From Macquaria australasica (Eukaryota; Chordata; Actinopteri; Centrarchiformes; Percichthyidae): a stretch of 64,000 nt of DNA. The DNA lies in contig SEMN01000064.1 in assembly GCA_005408345.1 (NCBI GenBank), positions 1,550,001-1,614,000 of the forward strand, written 5' to 3'. The translations under genes and the position numbers were made by a program. Numbering within the stretch: the stretch's first letter is position 1; every line of letters starts with the position of its first letter. Positions 53,201 to 56,965 of the stretch are shown piece by piece. The notes beneath the pieces were generated by a model. It was given only the letters and a program-made list of their open reading frames with translations, ran no database searches and had not been told where the DNA came from.

Positions 53201-53717
53201 GGAGCGTTCAGTGATCTGTCCCGACACCCAGAGGAAGAACCAGGACCTGCAGGACGTGGACATGGTGGAGTACAGGACGAGGGGGGGCAGGAATTACAGA
53301 GCCAGCAGCCTGTCTCCGGCCACAGAGCGCTGCTTCAGCAGCAGGACTGAGACTGGGCTCAGAGACAGGGAGCGAGGGCGGGACAGAGGGAAGCACCACA
53401 AGAAGCATTCCCAGTGCAGGACTAAGTCCAGAGGGGTCACAGGGGTCAGGACTCTGGAGGTCTTTGAAGACCAGCCCAGTGAACCTTCCTTTTCCTTTGC
53501 TCAGGAAAGGGACAACATGCATGCTGTGGAGGTGACCCAGTACTTCTTCGAGGCGGTGTCGACACAGATGGAACGCTGGTACGAGAGGAAAGTGCAGGAA
53601 GCTCGCTGGCAGGCCAATCAGAGGGCTCAGGCCGACAGAGCCACTCTGATCGAGAGGATCACTTACCTGGAGGACGAGCTGCGTGTGCTGAGGACTAACA
53701 GGCATGACGACTGCTGA
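7281..53717 (+). CDS. ankrd6: ankrd6 (Diversin), whole gene, 15 coding exons
   Basis: The fifteen exons listed below total 2346 nt and join to 781 residues plus stop; the human protein is about 727. Order: eight ankyrin repeats (residues about 10-266), a basic region with VRGRSVRKRRDKL (about 267-290) and a lysine/arginine run near 330-339, a conserved block ending YQLYTLYRGKDGKIMQ (about 380-396), a coiled-coil region (about 405-500), a Ser-rich linker, and a C-terminal coiled coil (about 720-778). In known orthologues Diversin recruits casein kinase I epsilon to the Axin/Conductin-GSK3 complex, lowers beta-catenin signalling and promotes planar polarity; it has been placed at the centrosome and ciliary base. 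The start is fixed by the MSQQDA N-terminus shared with mammals. Every intron except the last is phase 0. Fish often keep two ankrd6 copies and I cannot say which this is. Confidence 0.95.
8091..8975. mobile_element. Non-autonomous hAT-like element in ankrd6 intron 1
   Basis: The left end gggtgctttcagacct and the right end, reverse-complemented (ggttgctttcactgtaatt), form imperfect terminal inverted repeats, both continuing into a shared ggttcaaacaaa block. The flanks are aaaacaaa on the left and aaaacagg on the right, an 8-bp duplication with two differences, the size made by hAT transposases. No transposase reading frame is inside. The class follows from the duplication size only. Confidence 0.6.
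9928..9949. repeat. (CA)n microsatellite
   Basis: About 11 uninterrupted CA units inside ankrd6 intron 1. Confidence 0.9.
10497..10965. repeat. Purine-rich array of GATGAGATAA-like units
   Basis: About 470 bp in which the + strand is almost entirely A, G and T, built from degenerate units such as gatgagataagatgag. It is interrupted once near 10.66-10.70 kb by a less repetitive stretch. The period drifts between 5 and 10 bp, so it is an old, decayed tandem array rather than a clean minisatellite. No gene. Confidence 0.8.
11890..11970. repeat. Imperfect (GAT)n tract
   Basis: Runs of gatgatgat with interruptions (gacgacgac, tatgatgtc). Simple repeat in ankrd6 intron 1; the short reading frame across it is an artefact of the repeat. 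Confidence 0.7.
12112..12563. repeat. Copy 1 of a repeat shared with 43.6 kb
   Basis: This segment aligns in the same orientation with 43592-44091. Both start with a gctgacctgagcagcgcgtg-like block (here gccgacctgagcagcgcgtg), carry ggtgtccaca, then ttatatttagtttagacaga, and end in gtgtggctgctctaa followed by ctgtta. Copy 1 lacks the right terminal repeat seen in copy 2, so it is probably truncated. Non-coding. Confidence 0.7.
13119..14575. mobile_element. hAT-like non-autonomous transposon
   Basis: The left end tagagatgtccc and the reverse complement of the right end tagggatgtccc match at 11 of 12 positions, typical of fish hAT ends. The flanks atgtaaat and cagtaaat agree at 6 of 8 positions as a decayed 8-bp duplication. 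The interior of about 1.4 kb has only short unrelated reading frames and no transposase. It lies in ankrd6 intron 1. Confidence 0.65.
14584..15485. other. Intron 1 sequence, no feature recognised
   Basis: Short open frames occur on the minus strand (for example 15101-15385) but none shows a domain I know. This could be the decayed downstream part of the tyrosine-recombinase-like relic at 15.5-17.1 kb, yet no catalytic motif is readable. Confidence 0.4.
15486..17134 (-). pseudogene. Broken tyrosine-recombinase-element gene (Crypton-like), N-terminal and core parts
   Basis: Read on the minus strand, four overlapping frames form one decayed protein. In order: an acidic region (DSGEEYIPETSEDDSDG), a zinc-finger-like block (QYCLYC then, after a frameshift, ARHLERAHHDKLEVARA), SFPKRSKERR and NRGNFAHNVDVL, then YIRQKMRELGRLLICSRKTT, then FETRWNELISVASL, LQESKWNAPLLLPFTKDVQ and LTQVLFNRRRAGEVSKM. 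I know this series from repetitive fish proteins that end in a tyrosine-recombinase catalytic domain (R...H-x-x-R...Y). That catalytic end is not readable here, so the copy is truncated as well as frameshifted at about 16570 and 15917. The family name is the uncertain part; that it is a dead multi-copy element gene is fairly clear. Confidence 0.55.
17135..17205 (-). mobile_element. L2 reverse-transcriptase fragment joined to the recombinase relic
   Basis: The minus strand reads FLHLRNIAKIRHILSQKDAE, identical to residues within the reverse transcriptase at 49034-50860, with close nucleotide identity to about 49665-49735. It is directly followed, in the same frame, by the acidic start of the recombinase-like relic (NSDELFDPISDD). 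Only about 70 bp of L2 is present. Confidence 0.7.
17601..17790 (-). mobile_element. L2-type 3' tail
   Basis: The sequence from the (TTCAA)n-like end through ttatttatatagcgccatat and gagacccaac to caaggaaaaactccc is nearly identical to the 3' end of the L2 element at 48.47-48.64 kb. This is a 5'-truncated insertion or a SINE using the same tail. Minus orientation, no coding part. Confidence 0.8.
18154..18252 (+). CDS. ankrd6: ankrd6 coding exon 2 (ankyrin repeat 2)
   Basis: Exactly 99 nt, phase 0 at both ends, encoding YGRSPLHLAAYKGHIEVVRI and on to DLDIQDD (residues 43-75). Acceptor tgtccacag, donor gac|gtgagt. The polypyrimidine tract is GT-rich (gttgtgtgtgttttgtg). Confidence 0.95.
18253..19077. 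other. Intron 2, first part, nothing recognised
   Basis: A short GA-rich patch (aggaggaggagg near 18580) is the only notable feature; the open frame across it has no known domain. Confidence 0.5.
19078..19168. repeat. (GATA)n microsatellite
   Basis: Some 16 uninterrupted agat units, then mixed gaca/gata units. It is followed by aaatactttatttatccc, the kind of 3' tail seen on fish LINE-derived repeats, so the array may have grown from such a tail. Confidence 0.9.
19218..19848. mobile_element. MITE with inverted ends aaaggaatagtt
   Basis: The left end aaaggaatagttcagcattt and the reverse complement of the right end aaaggaatagttgaacattt match at 18 of 20. Inside, gcttagcttagcgtagcataa and aagactggaggcaggggg are hallmarks of a very common fish non-autonomous repeat. 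A TA may be duplicated at the borders (cata|aagg), but I would not fix the superfamily from that. No coding. Confidence 0.65.
20312..20410 (+). CDS. ankrd6: ankrd6 coding exon 3 (ankyrin repeat 3)
   Basis: 99 nt, phase 0, encoding GEQTALHRAAVVGNSDVISA to CALDRQDK (residues 76-108). Acceptor gttggcag, donor aag|gtgcag, a weaker donor than its neighbours. A (CA)n run starts about 20 nt into the intron. Confidence 0.95.
20431..20461. repeat. (CA)n microsatellite just inside intron 3
   Basis: About 15 CA units with one aaac interruption, close behind the exon 3 donor. Confidence 0.85.
21345..21780. mobile_element. Solo LTR with a 5-bp target duplication
   Basis: A 436-bp insertion begins tgtcatgg and ends cctaaca, so it has the TG...CA ends of an LTR. 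It is flanked on both sides by gaggt (21340-21344 and 21781-21785), a perfect 5-bp duplication. A catatata-like box lies near 21547 and attaaa near 21674. Removing the insert and one gaggt restores the host LINE frame (SLIRYGITAWFGNLSMQLK reads through). No internal retroelement genes remain, so it arose by LTR-LTR recombination. The superfamily is not determined. Confidence 0.85.
23703..23840 (+). mobile_element. L2-type 3' tail inserted in the LINE
   Basis: Reads tctagacctgctctactcg, tgccctgagataaa, atatggcgctatataaataa and ends in repeated attga units: the reverse complement of the tail at 17.6 and 48.5 kb. An expanded (ATAAAT)n run precedes it at 23703-23733. It sits within the endonuclease part of the Rex1-like element. 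Confidence 0.75.
24251..25230. other. Rest of intron 3, no gene
   Basis: At 24480-24640 are pieces typical of fish hAT-like repeats (tctcaattcaggggc, and ggggcagccctag at the right), but I could not pair two ends. The remainder up to exon 4 is unremarkable except for a T-run of about 14 ahead of the acceptor. Confidence 0.4.
25231..25329 (+). CDS. ankrd6: ankrd6 coding exon 4 (ankyrin repeat 4)
   Basis: 99 nt, phase 0, encoding DGNTVLHEVSWHGFSQSVKL to VHAKNK (residues 109-141). Acceptor gtcctgtcag preceded by a long T-rich tract; donor aag|gtgatt. Confidence 0.95.
25330..26284. other. Intron 4, nothing recognised
   Basis: AT-rich intron. Near 26100-26170 a short imperfect palindrome of cattacca/tggtaatg units appears; otherwise no repeat ends or coding frames with known domains. 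Confidence 0.5.
26285..26705 (-). mobile_element. LINE reverse-transcriptase C-terminal fragment
   Basis: The minus strand reads AKWYGDNNLVLNTSKTKKMA, then after a frameshift GEAVESVENLKFLGVNVLK, NTSHLIKKAQQRLFFLRKLK and RTNRLRNSFFPRAV. This is the region after the catalytic YADD in Rex1/CR1-type LINEs. The catalytic core is absent. Confidence 0.75.
26928..27026 (+). CDS. ankrd6: ankrd6 coding exon 5 (ankyrin repeat 5)
   Basis: 99 nt, phase 0, encoding AGNTALHLACQNGHAQSSKV to RPDSKNH (residues 142-174). Acceptor cctgttgtcag, donor cat|gtaagt. Confidence 0.95.
27027..29627. other. Intron 5, no gene
   Basis: 2.6 kb of AT-rich sequence. Around 28510-28720 a patch resembles the interior of the hAT-like repeat at 56.0 kb (gaccaacagtccaaaa, then tttgatcatttaatcaag), but without clear ends. 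No domain is visible in any frame. Confidence 0.45.
29628..29726 (+). CDS. ankrd6: ankrd6 coding exon 6 (ankyrin repeat 6)
   Basis: 99 nt, phase 0, encoding AGDTCLHVAARYNHVVMIRI to SVSEKNL (residues 175-207). Acceptor cattgtttcag, donor ctg|gtgagt. Confidence 0.95.
30158..30185 (+). repeat. (GT)n tract forming the exon 7 acceptor
   Basis: About 12 GT units run into tgcag at 30181-30185, with no ordinary pyrimidine tract between repeat and AG. Allele length here would change the 3' splice site itself. Confidence 0.85.
30186..30284 (+). CDS. ankrd6: ankrd6 coding exon 7 (ankyrin repeat 7)
   Basis: 99 nt, phase 0, encoding AGDTPLHVAAALNHKKTVRL to DSHICNN (residues 208-240). Donor aat|gtgagt. 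Skipping this exon would remove one whole repeat and keep the frame. Confidence 0.95.
30285..31031. other. Intron 7, no gene
   Basis: No coding or repeat ends seen, apart from a poly-G run of ten at about 30751 and a short (TG)n just before the exon 8 acceptor. Confidence 0.5.
31032..31109 (+). CDS. ankrd6: ankrd6 coding exon 8 (last ankyrin repeat)
   Basis: 78 nt, phase 0, encoding AGQTALDQAREHNNPDVALL then LTKAPQ (residues 241-266). It closes the ankyrin domain. Acceptor (tg)n tttctgcag, donor cag|gtaaaa. Confidence 0.95.
31270..32091 (-). mobile_element. Harbinger-like element, copy A
   Basis: Shares more than 800 bp with copy B (53743-54601) in opposite orientation. The ends are imperfect inverted repeats: cctgctccggagcaggtt at the left and, reverse-complemented, cctgtactacgaagcaag at the right. 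The minus strand keeps relics of a Myb/SANT-like DNA-binding protein (EEQ then KYEEF, a CRKDSWQK block), which accompanies the transposase in PIF/Harbinger elements. No transposase (DDE) reading frame remains. Class assignment is by the Myb-like relic, so moderate. Confidence 0.65.
32092..33079. other. Intron 8 remainder, no gene
   Basis: AT-rich with many tta/att runs at 32700-32830. No exon or repeat boundary recognised. Confidence 0.45.
33100..33234 (-). mobile_element. tRNA-derived SINE fragment
   Basis: On the minus strand the sequence begins gtgtcccagtggtctaag, contains an A-box-like tggtctaag and a B-box-like gttcaattcc about 40 nt later, and runs into a CT-rich tail (ctctctctctaccctg). 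I recognise this as a common fish repeat with a tRNA-like head. It does not fold as a functional tRNA and has no clear anticodon stem. Confidence 0.6.
33530..33634 (+). CDS. ankrd6: ankrd6 coding exon 9 (basic region)
   Basis: 105 nt, phase 0, encoding VQSFVRGRSVRKRRDKLKAE then GRAQSVPRDEMLPFK (residues 267-301). RSVRKRRDKLK looks like a nuclear-localisation or charged-surface patch, and RAQSVPRDE is conserved with mammals. Acceptor gtgtgttcag, donor aag|gtaaaa. Confidence 0.92.
33635..36005. other. Intron 9, no gene
   Basis: AT-rich; a block at 35540-35700 (tggccagtgggtggcagtg) looks like fish interspersed repeat, but no ends were found. No coding. Confidence 0.4.
36006..36119 (+). CDS. ankrd6: ankrd6 coding exon 10 (variable linker)
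   Basis: 114 nt, phase 0, encoding DSASAADDTQSSDPAACKQA and ending in a basic run RRRKNRKQKEK (residues 302-339). Acceptor gttccctgcag. The donor is aaa|gtaggt; using the next GT would shift the frame into TGA. The linker diverges strongly from mammals. Confidence 0.85.
36178..36946. mobile_element. Possible MITE with ends like TTAACCCTC
   Basis: The right border, reverse-complemented, begins ttaaccctcagaacacc; the left reads gtgtgaaccccaaacccg and continues into the palindrome cccgccggcggg. Such ends are common in fish non-autonomous elements with TTAA targets, but the left end has decayed and no duplication can be shown. No coding. Confidence 0.4.
37075..37245 (+). CDS. ankrd6: ankrd6 coding exon 11
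   Basis: 171 nt, phase 0, residues 340-396. The second half, YKAYQLYTLYRGKDGKIMQ, is very close to the mammalian sequence, unlike the basic and variable first half (KRKGKLQGAS). Acceptor ttgatgtttcag, donor cag|gtaagt. Confidence 0.93.
37246..37949. other. Intron 11, first part, nothing recognised
   Basis: No coding or clear repeat ends. Open frames on both strands near 37.6-37.9 kb lack known domains. Confidence 0.45.
37950..38577 (-). mobile_element. Harbinger-like element, diverged copy C
   Basis: The right third aligns with copies A and B: atgcgctc/aatacactc, accagc, aatgttaggctcagtg, and the end cttgctttgtgctacaggcc. The left end ggctcaggagcaggtt matches their other terminus. The middle has been replaced by unrelated sequence and holds no Myb-like relic, so it is an older or deleted derivative in the same orientation as copy A. 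Confidence 0.6.
38578..40086. other. Intron 11, second part, no gene
   Basis: Contains a TATA-like ggctataaatggtgg at 38866 followed by purine-rich leader-like sequence and a 78-codon frame at 38996-39232 with no domain I know. Nothing else supports a gene. Confidence 0.35.
40087..40239 (+). CDS. ankrd6: ankrd6 coding exon 12 (coiled coil)
   Basis: 153 nt, phase 0, encoding APLNGCRCEPLISKLENQLE and a helical stretch with heptad spacing (TKEEMKTEIHTVQDLM), residues 397-447. The CRCEPLI motif is conserved with mammals. Acceptor ggttgcag, donor cag|gtaaca. Confidence 0.93.
40240..40946. other. Intron 12, with an imperfect hairpin
   Basis: No exon. Between 40440 and 40560 two arms (cttgcgtctttttcctgcat, and the complement of atgcaggaaaagatgcaaca) can pair around a loop of about 20 nt, consistent with a small MITE core. 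Confidence 0.45.
40947..41060 (+). CDS. ankrd6: ankrd6 coding exon 13 (coiled coil)
   Basis: 114 nt, phase 0, encoding IQALDKMTVERVSAERSECL to RLESEKRQ (residues 448-485). Highly charged helix that continues the coiled coil of exon 12. Acceptor ttttaactttag, donor cag|gtaaca. Confidence 0.93.
41163..41201. repeat. (ATT)n microsatellite
   Basis: About 12 ATT units in intron 13. Confidence 0.9.
41650..44790 (+). mobile_element. DIRS-like retroelement relic (gag-like and recombinase-like parts)
   Basis: At 41.73 kb the + strand reads HTCLCCGIKMPL, stop, DGHNHC, then PAYCQNC, a cysteine/histidine pattern like the gag of fish DIRS elements. At 43.18-43.5 kb it reads VDPLSCIAHDILQFLQEM, then (shifted) STLRGDMKAG and ELHALSVHEECC, which resemble the core-binding part of a DIRS tyrosine recombinase. 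The polymerase is not recognisable and stops are many. The recombinase-like part is cut by the TIR element at 43.59-44.16 kb. Possible terminal blocks (atgttctctgagcgggg at 45783 and gttgcacatgtaacc at 46126) would extend it to about 46135. Confidence 0.4.
43592..44160. mobile_element. TIR element, copy 2 of the repeat at 12.1 kb
   Basis: The left end acaccgctgacctgagcagc and the right end, reverse-complemented (acaccaccgtcctgagcagc), form inverted repeats. The interior to 44091 matches 12112-12563 in the same orientation. It carries an 11-bp unit (acgcgcttctc) in three tandem copies at about 44028-44062 that copy 1 lacks. No coding and no clear target duplication. Confidence 0.55.
44812..45690 (-). 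mobile_element. LINE 3' part: RT C-terminus with (ATAAG)n tail
   Basis: The minus strand reads YKYLGVHLNSKLDWSDNTDA, GQSRLSLLRRLRSFGVQGAL, FYDSVVASAVLYGVTCWASG, then in the next frame HPLHVTLSALGSSFSDRLLH and RYRRSFLPAAVRLYNQ. These are the segments after the catalytic core in CR1/Rex-type LINEs. It ends in ctttattgtcccacagcgg and then four ataag units at 44815-44838, the 3' terminal repeat. 5'-truncated. Confidence 0.8.
45780..45990 (+). mobile_element. SINE-like repeat with LINE-type tail
   Basis: Contains ctcaggaggtagagtggatc near the start, tgtccttgggcaagacac, tgtgtgaatgagacc and ends gaaaagcgctatataag, a composition common to fish SINEs that borrow an L2/CR1-like 3' end. No clear B box, so the tRNA origin is unproven. 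Confidence 0.5.
46735..47026 (+). CDS. ankrd6: ankrd6 coding exon 14
   Basis: 292 nt, entering in phase 0 and leaving after one base of a codon. Encodes ESLVSELKSWCLSKLQNMEV (end of the coiled coil) and a Ser-rich linker ending VVHVESSP (residues 486-582). Acceptor ccactcttgtgaag, donor ccag|gtaacg. The last base G completes GAT with the next exon. Confidence 0.92.
47027..48126. other. Intron 14, first part, nothing recognised
   Basis: AT-rich intron with no domain in any frame and no repeat ends. Confidence 0.5.
48127..48345 (-). mobile_element. LINE/SINE 3' tail fragment
   Basis: Reads aagtaagtaaagctttatttatataacact then aaagtgcttcaca and gatgggtttttagaagccgc: a fish LINE 3' region with the box gctttatttatata. 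It differs from the neighbouring L2 tail, so it is a separate insertion. No reading frame. Confidence 0.6.
49034..52180 (-). pseudogene. L2 ORF2: endonuclease plus reverse transcriptase, frameshifted
   Basis: Endonuclease motifs: LLNIRSLSSK near 52.0 kb, SGRGGGVAAIF (51.86 kb), VGDFNIHVD (51.6 kb) and SFLSDHFLLTFE (51.43 kb). The reverse transcriptase is open for 608 codons (50860-49034): motif A at LLDLSAAFDTTDHH (residues 187-200), motif B at HGVPQGSVLGP (245-255), motif C at CYADDTQLYLS (278-288). At least two frameshifts separate the endonuclease from it (about 51.1 kb and 50.8 kb). LRNIAKIRHILSQKDAE recurs at 17.1 kb. Typical of the L2 (Maui-like) clade of fish. Confidence 0.85.
52274..52561 (-). 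pseudogene. L2 ORF1 remnant with SGNH esterase-like block
   Basis: The minus strand encodes MSSFNRWLSRWCPGNDVGFV, then WRTFWRRPGLIRRDGIHPTL, then DGAALISRN. The DGIHP motif is the D-x-x-H of block V in SGNH/GDSL hydrolases, a domain found in ORF1 of several CR1/L2 LINEs. The N-terminal catalytic serine block is not visible, so it is partial. Confidence 0.6.
52621..53118. other. Intron 14, last part, nothing recognised
   Basis: Unique-looking AT-rich sequence up to the exon 15 acceptor. Confidence 0.5.
53119..53717 (+). CDS. ankrd6: ankrd6 coding exon 15 (terminal)
   Basis: Enters with the last two bases of a split codon and encodes residues 583-781 to a TGA. Contains VVRPKERS, an Arg-rich stretch and the conserved C-terminus: EVTQYFFEAVSTQMERWYER, then a helix ending LEDELRVLRTNRHDDC, a coiled coil. 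In orthologues the C-terminal part binds Conductin/Axin2. Acceptor aacatgtaacag. The large open frame on the other strand is a shadow. Confidence 0.95.
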
Positions 53718-53742
53718 CACACACCTCATGTGTCACTACCAG

Positions 53743-54601
53743 AGGCCTGTACTACGAAGCAAGCTAAACAGACCCAGGATATCTTTTCGTTATCTGGCTT
53801 CACTAAGCCTAACAACCGCGTTCACGCTAAGCGGTCACACGACGCTGGTTATCAACTTGATAAATCAACCCAGGGTTTCCCAATCTAGCCATGAGCGCGT
53901 TCACATGAAAGGGGCAGTGTTTGCAACATATGACCAATCACAAACATGACAAGTGTAGTGGCAGCAGAGCGGCATACTTTACAAACGAAGAGCAAAGTGC
54001 AATATTAGAGAAATACGAAGAAATTAAATACACTAGCCCCAGGCTAAAAGCAACATAGCTGCAGCTGCTGAATGCAGGAAAGACAGCTGGCAAAAATATC
54101 GCTGACTGTGAAGCTCAAATTAACAGGCTTATAATATCACTACCCCATCAGTAGTAGGCTATTCCATTAAATGAATGTGTTGCTTAGATGTATTCTTATG
54201 GCGTGTATGATAATTTTAGCCTGATTCTTTCAGCTGCAACCCTGGCGATGTCAAACGGACGTGGGAGCAAATAAAAAAATAAATATTAAAACATAATATA
54301 GCGGTAAATAGGTTTACTTTTATATCTTATAAGTACAAAGCTTTAGTGCTTCAATCAGTCTCTGTTGTAGGATATCGGGATACAAAAGCACAATGAAATG
54401 GATTTGACATTGCTTGCAAGAAGCTGACACAGATAAGTCAGTCCCTCCGACCAGACACTATCTCTCATATAAAAGTACCACATACCGAGCTCCACTTCTT
54501 TTCTATTGGTGATGCCGTTTTCCAAGAGAATTGATTGGTCAGTAGGCGGTGCTTTTATACGCGTTGATCTGTTATCTAGAACATAACCTGCTACGGAGCA
54601 G
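53743..54601 (+). mobile_element. Harbinger-like element, copy B, in the ankrd6 3' UTR
   Basis: Starts 25 bp past the stop codon with aggcctgtactacgaagcaa and ends with ataacctgctacggagcag, imperfect inverted ends shared with copy A. The + strand keeps pieces of a Myb/SANT-like protein: TNEEQSAILEKYEE at 53981, KSNIAAAAECRKDSWQK at 54047, and, after what looks like an intron ending ttctttcag, CNPGDVKRTWEQIK at 54235. Stops and shifts make it a relic; no DDE transposase is present. Confidence 0.7.
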
Positions 54602-54856
54602 ACATTCTCTTCCTGGACCAGTGAAGTCAAGTATACTGAGAAGATAACTGAATTTATATTTCCTTTGCTATGAGGCCTAGATCCACTGAATCATACCATA
54701 ATGAAATACAGCTATTCCATTTTTACAGATGCCTAAAATGTTCCACATTCAAATCCCTGGCCTGTTGGTTGTCAGGGTAGCACTGGACTGGACTGGTATT
54801 GAGATGTGTACATACATCCCATATATAAGGGCAGCTCTTGTGCACTGTGTGTTGTA

Positions 54857-54862
54857 AATAAA
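54857..54862 (+). terminator. ankrd6: Candidate ankrd6 poly(A) signal
   Basis: AATAAA within gttgtaaataaaccag, about 1.14 kb after the stop codon. If used, most of the 3' UTR is transposon-derived. Another AATAAA inside copy B (54270) could be used instead. Confidence 0.35.
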
Positions 54863-55973
54863 CCAGTAGATATAAAGCTAGGTGTCAAAAGATAGATCTA
54901 ATGTGCCATTTATATTACAGATCACATACTACATCACATCACACTGCACTATGTCCAGTGTGTACACACATATGTACACACATAATAAGCCGAATCATAC
55001 TCACATTAAATACAGTATTGATTTGTGTAACACCATGAGCAGAAACAAATGTGTAAATGTCTTTCATTAACACCAGGCATAAATGATCTGCACAATCGTA
55101 TCATAAGATAGTAGTGAAAGCTGTCACTTTTGGATGGAGGGAATTACAGTATGATAAGCTTTTTATTAGTATCTGCATGTTGGAATTAGCCCTGTGACCT
55201 AGTGATTATTCATGAGAATGTAGCTAAACTGACACTGTATATTACTGTACTGAAGGTTTTTTGGAGAGTATCAATGGTTGATTTTGCTGTATAGTATGTA
55301 TGGAGGCTGGAGGATAATTACTAGGATTATTATTACGATGAATATAACGATGAACAAATAATAGAATTATAAAATGGAATTGCAAAAAAAAAAAATTCTA
55401 TTTACTCATTTGTCTGTCTCACATTCAATTTGTCTTTGCTTTAACGGTTTCTATTTCATGATCAGTACATAAAAATATAGGAGGTACACGCCCTTCAGAA
55501 GCTTTGAGACTAAAGCATACAAGATGTACTATCTTTTTTTTTCTACCTTTCAGTTAATATTAATTTGACAGTATTTTCACTGCAAAAAGAGACGACTTAT
55601 GTTGATGATTAAATAATTATTTCATTGGCACACTTCAGACTTCTTAGATTAGAAAGTAGAAGCGCATGAGTAACTGCCCAAACAGCTTCCAGCTAAAAAT
55701 GTATCACTTAAATACAGCTCACTCAAAGAATGACATATCTGCTCCCACACATCCATCATCCCAATGCCATACAGACCAGGTTTCTGGAAGTTTCTGTCGG
55801 CACTCAGCTGTTCAGTTTTGCAGTGGATAGTAGCTGTTTATTAACTTCAGTATCTTAGTGTGCAAGTGGAATAAAATGCTTACAATGCATTGAAATGGAC
55901 AGTAAGAGCCAAGGTATGTCCATTCTTCCTGTTTGTGACTAAACCAGCCGAGGATCTTTACTACAGTTGACAC
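54863..55973. other. ankrd6-lyrm2 intergenic, no gene
   Basis: AT-rich, no domains. It separates two convergent genes. Confidence 0.45.
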
Positions 55974-56198
55974 TAGAACTGCAACATTTAGTCAATTGAA
56001 AGAAAATCATCTATTTTGATAATTAATCATTTGTCTTTTTTTTAAAAGCAAAAATAACAATATCTGATTATAGCTCAAATGTGAGGATTTGCTGCTTTTC
56101 TCCGTTTTATATTATTTTTTCTTAAGTTTTATTGTCCAAACGATGAATTGAGAAAATAATCAGCAGACAAATGAAAATAATCATTAGTTGCAGCCCTA
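55974..56198. mobile_element. hAT-like MITE, 225 bp
   Basis: Ends are tagaactgcaac and, reverse-complemented, tagggctgcaac. The flanks gttgacac (55966-55973) and gtcgacac (56199-56206) match at 7 of 8 positions, an 8-bp duplication. The ends and the ttgataattaatc-like interior match a very abundant fish hAT-derived MITE. It lies between the ankrd6 and lyrm2 3' ends. Confidence 0.75.
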
Positions 56199-56730
56199 GT
56201 CGACACCAAAAAAAGCCATGTACTGATTCTGAACAGCTGACTACCTATGTTCTCATGTCCCAGAATGTGCCCTGCCAATCTTGTCTACCTGTAAAGGACA
56301 GTCGGGACATAAAAGATGGATTCTGTCAGAACATGTTGCATGAAGAAAGAGTTATGTTGTAGTATTACTGTCTGCTGTATGTTTAATGTAGTGACTGTGT
56401 GCTCATACAGGTTGGTTAGTTTTACATGGATAACTCTGTGGATATGAACACTCTGTATGATGATGCCAGAAAACATTTTGTATTAAGAAAATCATGATTC
56501 TGAATTTGTCTGAGGTTTCATTATTTCCTGTTTAATACATACAATACATAGTATTGCAACAAAAATCTGGCAGATGGGCTCAGTTAGCCTCACAAGTTAG
56601 AATTTCCATTATCATGGAAAAAAATCCTCACCACCGTATGGTGAGTAGCAGCACAGGAGGTTTGCAGGATGATGCCTTCAGGTCAGTTCCATCAATCCAT
56701 CCTTGAAAAGTTGTCCAGCTAAAGACAAGC

Positions 56731-56736
56731 TTTAAT
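56731..56736 (-). terminator. lyrm2: Candidate lyrm2 poly(A) signal (ATTAAA)
   Basis: The minus strand reads ATTAAA about 150 nt after the lyrm2 stop. A second ATTAAA is at 56531-56536. Variant signals only, so tentative. Confidence 0.3.
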
Positions 56737-56884
56737 ACAATCAATTAGCATTGTTCACTTACAATGACACTACCCCGATCAGGTTTTCCTGTTAGCACTT
56801 ACAGAGTCTCCACCAATCACATGATGGTCTTCATTGAAAGCCAGATCAAGTCATCAGTTCATAGTCCACAGCAGCTCACAGCAT

Positions 56885-56965
56885 TTAACTCCTGGCCAAC
56901 GCCAAAGACTTCTGCAGCTCCTCGAGATGGTTGTTAGCTTGTGTGACCATCATACGGATGGCATC
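56885..56965 (-). CDS. lyrm2: lyrm2 coding exon 3
   Basis: Encodes DAIRMMVTQANNHLEELQKS then LALARS and TAA. Acceptor (minus strand) attcattcag|GAT, phase 0. IRMMVTQAN matches the mammalian C-terminal helix. Confidence 0.95.
   Translation of the reverse strand, partial: DAIRMMVTQANNHLEELQKSLALARS

Noticed and set aside
53208..53729. 173-codon open frame on the - strand
   Set aside because: Antisense of ankrd6 exon 15, whose + strand has the conserved protein.
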